Source of the DNA: Eubacterium sp.
Lineage (GTDB): Bacteria; Bacillota; Clostridia; Lachnospirales; Lachnospiraceae
Assembly: GCA_022776205.1 (NCBI GenBank)
Contig: JALFIK010000182.1
Location: forward strand, 1 to 15,738
Direction of reading: 5' to 3'
DNA: 15,738 nucleotides
Part shown: positions 6,928 to 12,915 of the stretch, one piece after another
Numbering within the stretch: position 1 is the first letter of the stretch
Layout: each line of letters opens with the position of its first letter
Position numbers and translations under genes: made by a program
The notes under the pieces: generated by a model
What the model saw: the letters and a program-made list of their open reading frames with translations, nothing else
Database searches by the model: none
What the model was told of the DNA's origin: nothing

Positions 6928-7012
6928 ATATCTGCAGGAAATGCGCCAACCGGAACGTCATATTTAAAATCTGACAATCCAGGGTCGGTTCAGAAACTGC
7001 AGATATTTTTTT
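6928..7012 (+). ncRNA. Structured tail RNA ending in a terminator, downstream of the tRNA-Thr
   Basis: A perfect 10-bp stem (6928-6937 with 6997-7006) is closed around a 59-nt interior and followed by a T-run to 7012, so it can act as a Rho-independent terminator. Inside, smaller nested helices are possible: 6948-6952 with 6986-6990, and 6957-6960 with 6972-6975. A simple terminator would not need so long an interior. The segment would be on the same transcript as the tRNA (about 180 nt in total). It may be only a trailer removed during tRNA processing, or a separate small RNA. I recognise no known RNA family. Confidence 0.5.
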
Positions 7013-7014
7013 CA

Positions 7015-7048
7015 TAAAAAAAGAGGATTCCATCGCTAAGAAATCCTC
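7015..7048 (-). terminator. Terminator of the Rrf2-CmpB-PAP2-EutP operon
   Basis: Minus-strand stem of 9 bp (7040-7048 with 7023-7031, one G-U), an 8-nt loop and a T-run of eight. It lies 24 bp after the EutP-like stop and nearly back to back with the plus-strand terminator ending at 7012. Confidence 0.88.
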
Positions 7049-7071
7049 CAGTGTCCTTGACGGTACGGCAA

Positions 7072-7602
7072 TTAAATCAAAACACCGTTAATATTCATTT
7101 CCTTCTCTGATTCTCCATCACCGTAACCGAGAGTATCATACTGGGCTTTCACCTCTTCCCACGGCAGCACATCATGTTCTTCTTTCAGATACGAAATAAT
7201 TTCCGCAATTCCCTCGCCGGTAAATGCACTTGTCATAAAAATTTTCTTACAGCCCGCAAGCCTTAGCCACTCCGCAGCCTGTTCCGGATCACCTGCCCAG
7301 TGATCACACTTTGTCACAATGCCAACCACCTCCCGGTTCGCCTGTGCTGTTATATTGGGTGGATAAAGGGAAAAGGGCTCCGTAGCACTGATCAGCAGTC
7401 CAACAACATCAGCCTCTGCACTATATACTGCCAGAGATCCTGCCAGCTCTTTCGTCTCTGCATATTCCCCCGGTGTATCAATAATAACATCATAATGATT
7501 AATGTATTGCGTCTTATGATAGACAATCTTCTTTCCCTTCATTGCCTGTGTCAGTGTAGTTTTCCCAGCTTCACTTCTTCCGATTAAAATTATTTTCCGC
7601 AT
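7072..7602 (-). CDS. EutP/PduV-like P-loop NTPase
   Basis: A 176-residue small GTPase-like protein of the EutP/PduV family. Seen motifs: P-loop GRSEAGKTT (8-16), DTPGEY (switch II region), TKCD (G4) and SAFTGEG (G5). EutP and PduV are encoded in ethanolamine and propanediol microcompartment operons, with PduV linked to compartment movement, but no such genes are visible here; the partners are an Rrf2 regulator, a CmpB-like protein and a PAP2 phosphatase. So this is an orphan family member and its role is open. I chose the ATG at 7602 because the family starts with M-x-K-I-x-LIG and GGGGAAG lies 8 nt upstream. A longer form from 7623 overlaps the PAP2 stop as TAATG and is possible through translational coupling. 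It is the last gene before the operon terminator. Confidence 0.82.
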   Translation of the reverse strand: MRKIILIGRSEAGKTTLTQAMKGKKIVYHKTQYINHYDVIIDTPGEYAETKELAGSLAVYSAEADVVGLLISATEPFSLYPPNITAQANREVVGIVTKCDHWAGDPEQAAEWLRLAGCKKIFMTSAFTGEGIAEIISYLKEEHDVLPWEEVKAQYDTLGYGDGESEKEMNINGVLI

Positions 7603-7622
7603 TGTAAGCACTTCCCCACTCA

Positions 7623-8339
7623 TTATCTGTTTTGTTTTCCGATTCTTTTTCCCGGTCTGCCAAAGCCCGTATAATTCCCTGCAAATTTATACCTTACCTC
7701 TTCAAAAGATTGAAAAATATGATTCCATCTGCCATTATAAACAAGGTCATAGGAAAGATAGGAAAGGACCATTGCCATCAGCACATCTACAACAGAATGC
7801 TGTTTAAGGAACATGGTGGAAAGAATAATGAGTGCTGTCGAAATCGTCGCCCCATTCTGAATCCACTTCCTGTTCTTTAGCTTTTCACTGTTTCTTACTC
7901 CAAACAACACACCCATGGAATTAAAGGCATGAATACTCGGACATACATTAGTCGGTGTATCCATGGCATATACAAATTTTGTCATGTCTGTGAAAATATT
8001 ATCCCGCGGGAAAGTTTCCGGCCGAAGCTCCAGGCCATTCGGATATAGAAAAGAAACAACCAGAAACAGGGTCATTCCAATCATTCCAAAATACATCAGC
8101 CTGCAAAATGATTCCTTCTCCCGAAACAGAAAGTAAAATCCCGTCACTGCAATATATAAAAACCACAGAAGATACGGAACCACGAATATTTCAAGAAAAG
8201 GAATATACTGATCCAGAGAACAATCTATAATATGTATCTTATCGGTTACTCTTTTTTCCAGATAGGAAAAAGCAATCATATAGATCGGAAAATACAGTAA
8301 AAGCAAAACATGTTTATTCTCATTTATTTTTTTTAACAT
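7623..8339 (-). CDS. PAP2 superfamily membrane phosphatase
   Basis: A 238-residue integral membrane protein with about five or six hydrophobic segments and the three PAP2 phosphatase motifs: RP at 106-107 (motif C1, partly degenerate), CPSIH at 133-137 (C2, PSIH for the usual PSGH), and S174, H181 and D185 with the spacing of SRxxxxxHxxxD (C3, Thr replaces the Arg). His137 and His181 are the expected catalytic pair. The family dephosphorylates lipid phosphates such as phosphatidate or undecaprenyl pyrophosphate, or transfers head groups (the Aur1/Ipt1-like branch); the substrate cannot be told here. The C-terminal tail (about 205-238) is basic and probably cytoplasmic. AGGTGAG lies close to the ATG. 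It starts 26 bp after the CmpB-like gene and its stop overlaps a possible EutP start. Confidence 0.82.
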   Translation of the reverse strand: MLKKINENKHVLLLLYFPIYMIAFSYLEKRVTDKIHIIDCSLDQYIPFLEIFVVPYLLWFLYIAVTGFYFLFREKESFCRLMYFGMIGMTLFLVVSFLYPNGLELRPETFPRDNIFTDMTKFVYAMDTPTNVCPSIHAFNSMGVLFGVRNSEKLKNRKWIQNGATISTALIILSTMFLKQHSVVDVLMAMVLSYLSYDLVYNGRWNHIFQSFEEVRYKFAGNYTGFGRPGKRIGKQNR

Positions 8340-8365
8340 AATCTCACCTTATCTTCCTGAAATAA

Positions 8366-9283
8366 TTATTTTTGATCTTTTAAATACATCTTCAGAGATG
8401 ACAGCGAATGCCCATATTTTGACGAAGTCATGGAAGGATTTCCCTTGATCATCTTGTGAACATTACCAGTTCCTCTGTTCTTTATACGAAGGCTGCTTGA
8501 TTTAAGCCGGCTAAATTTCTCCTTCATTTCAAGGAATTCTTCTCTTTGCTCTTTCGACAGCCGGTTTGCATCAGCAAACATATTTTTCACATGGGTAAAA
8601 CGCTCTTCCAGCTCTTTCCCAACTTCCTCTATTCTCTCTGCGGCAGGATGTGTTTTAAGATATTCCTTCCATTCCTGATCAAGAACCGCAATGACAACAT
8701 CCGCCCTCTTTCTCAAAATAATGACTTCCCTGCGGACATTCTCCATTCCCACCAGTATATTTCGGAGGTTCAGTGCATCGCGAACAGATAAACAGATATC
8801 CGAAACCAGTAAAACCGTCACGATAGTCATCATACTGTCTTCCCAGATCTTCGGGACATAAGTGAGCACTTTCTCAATACAAGGATGAATCAGTTCATTC
8901 ATGATAATCGTAAAAAAACCCCAGGCAATCGAAGAAGACAGACAGATATATCCCTTAAAATTAAATTTTTGCTTTGAATAATCCCAATACCTTACTTTAA
9001 ACAAAGCCTCCATCAGCATACCCGTCACAAGTTCAAGTAAAGTAGCTCCGGCAAGTCCCGCAAAATAAGTCAGTATCAGATTATCCTTAAAAGGAGCAGA
9101 TACGAAAAGCATCATCACTGCACCGCTTCCGTAAATCGGAAGAAAAGGGCCATGCAAAAATCCTCTGTTGACCCATTTCCTGTTCATCAGCGATACATAA
9201 CAGGATTCAAAAACCCATCCGAGAAAACAATAAATATAAAAGTACAAAACCCATCTGTATAGTGTATACTGTCCTATCATCAT
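8366..9283 (-). CDS. CmpB-type putative ABC transporter permease (membrane protein)
   Basis: A 305-residue membrane protein of the family called putative ABC-transporter type IV / CmpB (Pfam ABC_trans_CmpB). The signature NRGFLHGPFLPIYGSGA is at 39-55, preceded by GWVFES and followed by LLELVTGMLMEALF and RYWDYS, all typical. About five transmembrane segments fill residues 8-175. The remaining 130 residues are charged and probably form a cytoplasmic coiled coil (190-270) with a basic tail. The name is historical: no ATPase or binding protein is present here, and the function of this family is not established. The double ATG at 9283/9280 is preceded by AAGGA, 7 nt upstream. It lies 13 bp downstream of the Rrf2 regulator, clearly in the same operon. 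Confidence 0.82.
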   Translation of the reverse strand: MMIGQYTLYRWVLYFYIYCFLGWVFESCYVSLMNRKWVNRGFLHGPFLPIYGSGAVMMLFVSAPFKDNLILTYFAGLAGATLLELVTGMLMEALFKVRYWDYSKQKFNFKGYICLSSSIAWGFFTIIMNELIHPCIEKVLTYVPKIWEDSMMTIVTVLLVSDICLSVRDALNLRNILVGMENVRREVIILRKRADVVIAVLDQEWKEYLKTHPAAERIEEVGKELEERFTHVKNMFADANRLSKEQREEFLEMKEKFSRLKSSSLRIKNRGTGNVHKMIKGNPSMTSSKYGHSLSSLKMYLKDQK

Positions 9284-9296
9284 CCTTGTGTCCTTT

Positions 9297-9734
9297 TTAA
9301 ATCACATAATCGTTTCCCATATTCTCACTCTGCCATTCTTCAAGGTCTGCCAGGGTCACATGATCCACAACTCCGTTTATGGCATCATTCAATTTTCTCC
9401 ATAATATTACGGTGACACATTTATCCATTCTATTGCAGAACCCTTCCTCTTCAATGCAGGCAACCGGTGCCAGACTGCCCTCCGTCAAACGAAGTATCAT
9501 TCCTACCGTATATTTTTCCGGCGGATTTGTCAACAGGTATCCTCCCTGCGGCCCCCGTATACTCCGCACAAAGCCGGCTTTATTCAGTATGGCGATAATC
9601 TGCTCCAGATATTTCCCCGATATCTCCTGTCTTTTCGCAATATCCTTTACACGAACAGGAATTCCATCTTTACTGTTTAACGCAATATCCAGCATCAGTC
9701 GAAGTGCGTATCTCCCCTTCGTCGATATTCTCAT
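9297..9734 (-). CDS. Rrf2 family transcriptional regulator (IscR/CymR-like)
   Basis: A 145-residue dimeric winged-helix regulator. The N-terminus MRISTKGRYALRLMLDIA and the recognition region (31-68, with ISGKYLEQI and RGPQGGYLL) are typical of Rrf2 proteins. Three cysteines, C93, C100 and C106, lie where IscR has its Fe-S ligands (C92, C98, C104), so it may bind a cluster and sense iron-sulfur status, redox state or nitric oxide. CymR, the cysteine regulator, usually lacks this triad. No isc, suf or cysteine genes are nearby, so the target may be its own operon. The ATG follows GGGGAGG by 5 nt. It is the first gene of a four-gene unit (Rrf2, CmpB, PAP2, EutP) with a recognisable promoter and terminator. 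Confidence 0.88.
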   Translation of the reverse strand: MRISTKGRYALRLMLDIALNSKDGIPVRVKDIAKRQEISGKYLEQIIAILNKAGFVRSIRGPQGGYLLTNPPEKYTVGMILRLTEGSLAPVACIEEEGFCNRMDKCVTVILWRKLNDAINGVVDHVTLADLEEWQSENMGNDYVI

Positions 9735-9782
9735 ACTTACCTCCCCTGTTTTCTCCTTTACTTCATCCAGAATATTTCTTCA

Positions 9783-9811
9783 ATTCTACATCCAAACGGC
9801 ATAATTTGCAA
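9783..9811 (-). promoter_or_regulatory. Promoter of the Rrf2 operon
   Basis: Minus-strand TTGCAA (9806-9811), 17-bp spacer and TAGAAT (9783-9788). The leader to the ATG is about 40 nt. I could not identify a clear Rrf2 operator. Confidence 0.62.
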
Positions 9812-9877
9812 GCTTTTTCCCTGGGAGGAATCTGCCCTAAAATTACTTATACGCTTATCTTGCCTTTTTAGCACACT

Positions 9878-9883
9878 TATAAT
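9878..9883 (+). promoter_or_regulatory. -10 element upstream of the CbiE/CbiT-like gene
   Basis: A perfect TATAAT 36 bp before the start codon. The only -35 candidate at 17 bp is TTATCT (9855-9860), which is weak, so an activator or low expression is possible. The leader is far too short for a cobalamin riboswitch. Confidence 0.45.
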
Positions 9884-9918
9884 AAACTAGAATTATCAAG
9901 AACAAGGGAGGCATATGC

Positions 9919-10827
9919 ATGACAAAAAAATCATCTTTTACGAATCAGCAGATACTGTCATGGCTGGACTATTTTTCAAAAATATCCGGCCTTGAAGTAG
10001 AGAAGATTAAGCTGATTGACATCAGCCAGAAAAAGAAAAACCTGATTCCCACGATTGAAACCCATAAAAGAGTTCTCGTCTTCATTGATGAAGGACATCC
10101 GAACTTTTTCTTTGAACTCTGGGAAAGCGGTCTTGGCGACTGCAATCTCTGGTTTAAAACAGGACTCGAACCGGAAGGAAATGTAAATATCGGAAAAATT
10201 TCAGATAGAATCGACTATGAGATTACCGGTCCTTCGGTTATGCTTATTATTAATCAGAACGCCCGCAGTTCATATAAGATTGGTCTTCAGAACGACAACT
10301 TTTCTCAGGGCTCCGTCCGTTATGTTGCCAGCGAAATCCGTTCCGTTATCATTAATAAACTACACTTAGACGATCAGGATACCATATGCATCATCAGCGG
10401 AGAAAGTATTGCTGTAGAAGCCGCCATGATTGCAAATGACGGAGAAATCATTGCCGTGGAATATAATCCTCATGACCGTTATTCCATGGAAGAAAATATT
10501 AACAAGTTTGGACTACATAACGTCACAATCACTGTAGATACCTCCAGAGAGTCCCTGAAAAATCTTCCTGTTCCATCCCTGGCTTTCATAGTCGCAACGG
10601 AACGTTTTGAAGAAGAGGTAAATAATCTTCTCAAAATTAATCCACGGATGAAATTCGTTGTGTATACTCTTGAATTAAATATTCTTTCTGATATCTTAAG
10701 TATCTTTAAAAAATATAATATTAAACAGGAAGAAGTCATTCAGATTTCCATGTCCAAGCTAAACAGTAAAAATGTTTTCGAGGCAAAGCCTGCACCATGG
10801 ATTCTGTCCGGATCTCCGGAAGTCTGA
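9919..10827 (+). CDS. Degenerate CbiE/CbiT-like (precorrin methyltransferase-related) protein
   Basis: A 302-residue protein without clear assignment. Residues 20-115 resemble the second half of CbiE: a lead-in like GL.V..IKLIDIS, then RVLVFIDEGHPN and ESGLGDCNLW, where CbiE has its VLTDG and GLGD stretches. Residues 125-300 follow the CbiT layout: DNFSQGSVRYVASEIRSVI (CbiT has TK-EVR), an IAVEAAMIANDGEIIAVEYNP segment, NINKFGLHNV and a C-terminal IQISMSKL. The usual SAM loop D-x-GAGSGS is replaced by CIISGESI (157-164), and the later GGSG is replaced by VATERF. The N-terminal CbiE domain is missing. Known CbiE/CbiT (CobL) methylate precorrins in B12 synthesis; this one probably cannot, at least not by the usual mechanism. 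GGGAGG lies 7 nt before the ATG. No cobalamin genes are near, and it stands alone between its promoter and a terminator. Confidence 0.6.
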   Translation: MTKKSSFTNQQILSWLDYFSKISGLEVEKIKLIDISQKKKNLIPTIETHKRVLVFIDEGHPNFFFELWESGLGDCNLWFKTGLEPEGNVNIGKISDRIDYEITGPSVMLIINQNARSSYKIGLQNDNFSQGSVRYVASEIRSVIINKLHLDDQDTICIISGESIAVEAAMIANDGEIIAVEYNPHDRYSMEENINKFGLHNVTITVDTSRESLKNLPVPSLAFIVATERFEEEVNNLLKINPRMKFVVYTLELNILSDILSIFKKYNIKQEEVIQISMSKLNSKNVFEAKPAPWILSGSPEV

Positions 10828-10890
10828 GAACAAGGAGAGAAGTTTCATACTGATTTATGTAACAGGAAATTGTTTCATCTCCTGTTGCAT

Positions 10891-10926
10891 AAAAAAAGAT
10901 ACCGGTTAAAAACCGGTATCTTTTTT
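10891..10926. terminator. Bidirectional Rho-independent terminator
   Basis: A perfect 10-bp stem (10898-10907 with 10911-10920) with a 3-nt AAA loop, flanked by seven A on the left and six T on the right, so it serves both the plus-strand CbiE/CbiT-like gene and the minus-strand glpF. A weaker 7-bp hairpin (10861-10867 with 10880-10886) precedes it on the plus side. Confidence 0.92.
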
Positions 10927-10970
10927 ATCTTTATGTACTTTCGCTCTCTTGAAAGCTAATTAATTAAATT

Positions 10971-11684
10971 CTATGCCCAAGGAATAACGCTGAAAAGTAA
11001 AACAGCTACGATAGCACCGATGATAGGTCCAACGATAGGAACGATTGCGTAACCCCAGTCAGCATCAACTTTACCTTTGATCGGTAATACTGCGTAAGCA
11101 ATACGAGGTGCTGTATCACGGGCAGGGTTCATAGCGTATCCTGTAAGTCCACCGAAGGACATACCACAGGAAACGATGATTGCGCCAACGAGGAATTTAC
11201 CAACTCCACCGTCGATAGCACCTAAGTTTCCAAGACCTTTGATTGCGAATACTAACCAGAAAGTAGCGATTGCTTCCTGTAAAATGTTGTAAGGAATATT
11301 TCTTGCGCTAGGAGCTGTACAGAAGCATCCTCTTGTTAAAGCGCCATCCTCTGTTGCATCGAACTGAGGTTTGAATGTAATCCATACTAAAACAGCACCT
11401 ACAAAACCACCAAGCATTTCAGCAATGATGTATCCAGCACAGATAGACCATGGTAATGTTCCATCAATGCAAAGAGCAATTGTTAAAGCAGGGTTATAAG
11501 ATGCAGCACAAATACCAGAGAAGATCATTGCAGGTAACATAACTGCAAGACCCCAGCCAAGTGTTATGATAACAAGTCCGCCGCCTTTAAAACCAGATTT
11601 GTTAAGATTAACGTTGGCACAGATACCGTCACCAAGTAATACTAATAATGCGGTTCCTAAAAATTCACCAAGATAAGCAGCCAT
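10971..11684 (-). CDS. glpF: Glycerol uptake facilitator (MIP/aquaporin family)
   Basis: A 237-residue six-helix channel of the major intrinsic protein family. The two NPA boxes are at 64-66 and 186-188. The second is NPARDTAPR, and the Asp after the Arg marks the glycerol-conducting (GlpF) branch; Trp44 in LGWGLAV matches the GlpF selectivity filter. The N-terminus YLGEFLGTALLVLLGDG is strongly GlpF-like. In the first half-helix the usual SGAHLNPA is SGICAASYNPA, so the His is lost and three extra residues appear, a small departure. It lets glycerol and similar polyols across the membrane. AGGAGG precedes the ATG by 8 nt. No glpK or dha gene adjoins; upstream on the same strand is a DhaS-like TetR gene, so glycerol or dihydroxyacetone control is plausible. 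Confidence 0.92.
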   Translation of the reverse strand: MAAYLGEFLGTALLVLLGDGICANVNLNKSGFKGGGLVIITLGWGLAVMLPAMIFSGICAASYNPALTIALCIDGTLPWSICAGYIIAEMLGGFVGAVLVWITFKPQFDATEDGALTRGCFCTAPSARNIPYNILQEAIATFWLVFAIKGLGNLGAIDGGVGKFLVGAIIVSCGMSFGGLTGYAMNPARDTAPRIAYAVLPIKGKVDADWGYAIVPIVGPIIGAIVAVLLFSVIPWA

Positions 11685-11842
11685 TATAATTTCCTCCTAT
11701 TCAATTAATAATTTTTCTACACTAGTGCTGATTTAAATATAACACTTTATAATGCATTTGTCTTTTTACATTGTAAGAATTTTGTGAAAATCTGTCGGTT
11801 TTCTTACGAATTTTTTTCAGAATCAAGCTGACTTTTTCCAAT

Positions 11843-11881
11843 TTTATACTGCATTTTGCACTATCTTAGTAATAGTTACTA
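11843..11881 (-). promoter_or_regulatory. Candidate glpF promoter overlapped by a palindrome
   Basis: Minus-strand TTACTA (11867-11872) and TATAAA (11843-11848) with an 18-bp spacer. A 15-bp palindrome (11867-11881; arms TAGTAA/TTACTA around 3 nt) covers the -35, a typical place for an operator. It lies between the TetR gene and glpF. The leader to glpF would be about 150 nt; other -10-like sequences nearer to glpF exist, so this is tentative. Confidence 0.35.
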
Positions 11882-11909
11882 TATTTTATTTATGTACTTT
11901 ACCTAATTA

Positions 11910-12479
11910 TCAGATTTCTTGCTCCTCATTTTCATCTTTAGAATTTCTTACGAACGAAAGAAATTGATCAAATAGAAATTCCAGTCCTGTTTCGAGAATA
12001 TCAATGTCGGGATTCTCATTCTCCTGAACGTAGTGAATATAAAATCCAAGGAATGCATCTGTAAAAAAATCAACGACAAAATCTTCTTTTTCCTGGCGCA
12101 AATTCCAGACAGAATCATCGATCGACTCTTCCACCATAATCCTCACTCTATTCTCAAACAGAGGATACAGCACATTTTTAATATCCTCCGGCTCAAGACT
12201 TTTTACAATTCTTCGGTGATATTTATAATCTCTTGCTGTGTTTTCAAACAACCCTCTGATCCACTCATCAAAGGATTCTTCATCTGCAGGCAGATGTGAG
12301 GCAACCTCCCTGTCAAAAATCCACCGTAAAATATCATATTTATCCCGAAAATGATAGTAAAAATTTTCTCTGGTCATCGCACTTTCTTTTGCAATATCAC
12401 TGATCGTAATTTTCTGAAATGGTTTTTTTAAGACCAGGCGTTTAAAAGCTTGTGCCATCTTCTCCTTTGTCCCATTCAT
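11910..12479 (-). CDS. TetR/AcrR family transcriptional regulator, DhaS-like
   Basis: A 189-residue regulator with an N-terminal TetR helix-turn-helix: ITISDIAKESAMTRENFYYHFRD over about 24-46. The beginning (TKEKMAQAFKRLVLKKPFQKITI) and the C-terminal layout resemble the DhaS branch, whose namesake activates dihydroxyacetone kinase genes in Lactococcus; the ligand here is unknown. I chose the ATG at 12479 because GGAGGG lies about 8 nt upstream and the HTH then starts at the usual distance. The longer reading from 12518 adds 13 residues without a good ribosome site. It lies 43 bp after a small unknown ORF and shares its promoter. glpF follows 225 bp downstream on the same strand. Confidence 0.85.
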   Translation of the reverse strand: MNGTKEKMAQAFKRLVLKKPFQKITISDIAKESAMTRENFYYHFRDKYDILRWIFDREVASHLPADEESFDEWIRGLFENTARDYKYHRRIVKSLEPEDIKNVLYPLFENRVRIMVEESIDDSVWNLRQEKEDFVVDFFTDAFLGFYIHYVQENENPDIDILETGLEFLFDQFLSFVRNSKDENEEQEI

Positions 12480-12522
12480 CCTGTATCCCTCCAATGAATC
12501 TCTGATATATTGCAACATATAA

Positions 12523-12726
12523 TTACCAAGGACTTGTTTTCACTGTCAGCAGCAGTCTTTCCTCCGCTTTCAGATAAGCTTCATCCACCGGTTTTTTCTC
12601 TTCCTGCGTCAGGGCGTGGCTTTGTGCAAAGCTCTGCCAGGAGGCCATAACCACAAGCAAATCCGTCATTGTTGTACATTTCTCTATTTTCTCCTCATAA
12701 TTTCTGATTCTCTCACAATCGCTCAT
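12523..12726 (-). CDS. Small hypothetical protein
   Basis: A 67-residue charged, mostly helical and soluble protein that I do not recognise. It begins MSDCERIRNYEEKIEK and ends VKTSPW, with one Trp in the middle (ASWQSFAQSHAL) and two Cys near the N-terminus. No membrane segment or signal is seen. GAGAGG lies 7 nt before the ATG at 12726, which is better than the upstream ATG at 12741. It is preceded by a consensus-like promoter and followed by the DhaS-like TetR gene, so the two are probably made together. The real promoter and ribosome site argue that it is a gene and not noise, but its function is unknown. Confidence 0.6.
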   Translation of the reverse strand: MSDCERIRNYEEKIEKCTTMTDLLVVMASWQSFAQSHALTQEEKKPVDEAYLKAEERLLLTVKTSPW

Positions 12727-12782
12727 ATAAATACCTCTCATTATCTTTTCATTTGGTTCGGACTTTCCTCCCCTATTATGCT

Positions 12783-12811
12783 ATTATAATTGCATTTTAT
12801 TGCAGCATCAA
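12783..12811 (-). promoter_or_regulatory. Promoter of the small ORF and TetR gene
   Basis: Minus-strand TTGATG (12806-12811), 17-bp spacer and a perfect TATAAT (12783-12788). It faces away from the terminator of the upstream GTPase gene. Confidence 0.7.
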
Positions 12812-12855
12812 TAAAATTATCCATACAATAACTATTTTGTTTTGCACTTTTTGTC

Positions 12856-12895
12856 AAAAAAAAAGACACATTACTCTAAAAAGTGCCGTGTCTTT
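12856..12895 (-). terminator. Terminator of the GTPase-NYN gene
   Basis: Minus-strand 8-bp stem AAAGACAC (12888-12895) with GTGTCTTT (12862-12869), an 18-nt loop and a long T-run. It lies 20 bp after the stop codon. Confidence 0.8.
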
Positions 12896-12915
12896 TCTTT
12901 ATCTCACAGGAAAAA

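Noticed and set aside
9805..9918. Cobalamin riboswitch before the CbiE/CbiT-like gene
   Set aside because: The leader is under 40 nt from the likely start, and no B12-box sequence is visible.
12750..12775. RNase P RNA-like motif on the minus strand (GAGGAAAGTCC)
   Set aside because: It matches a short conserved piece of RNase P RNA, but only about 25 nt separate it from the small ORF, and the other conserved regions and the roughly 350-nt length are missing. Chance.
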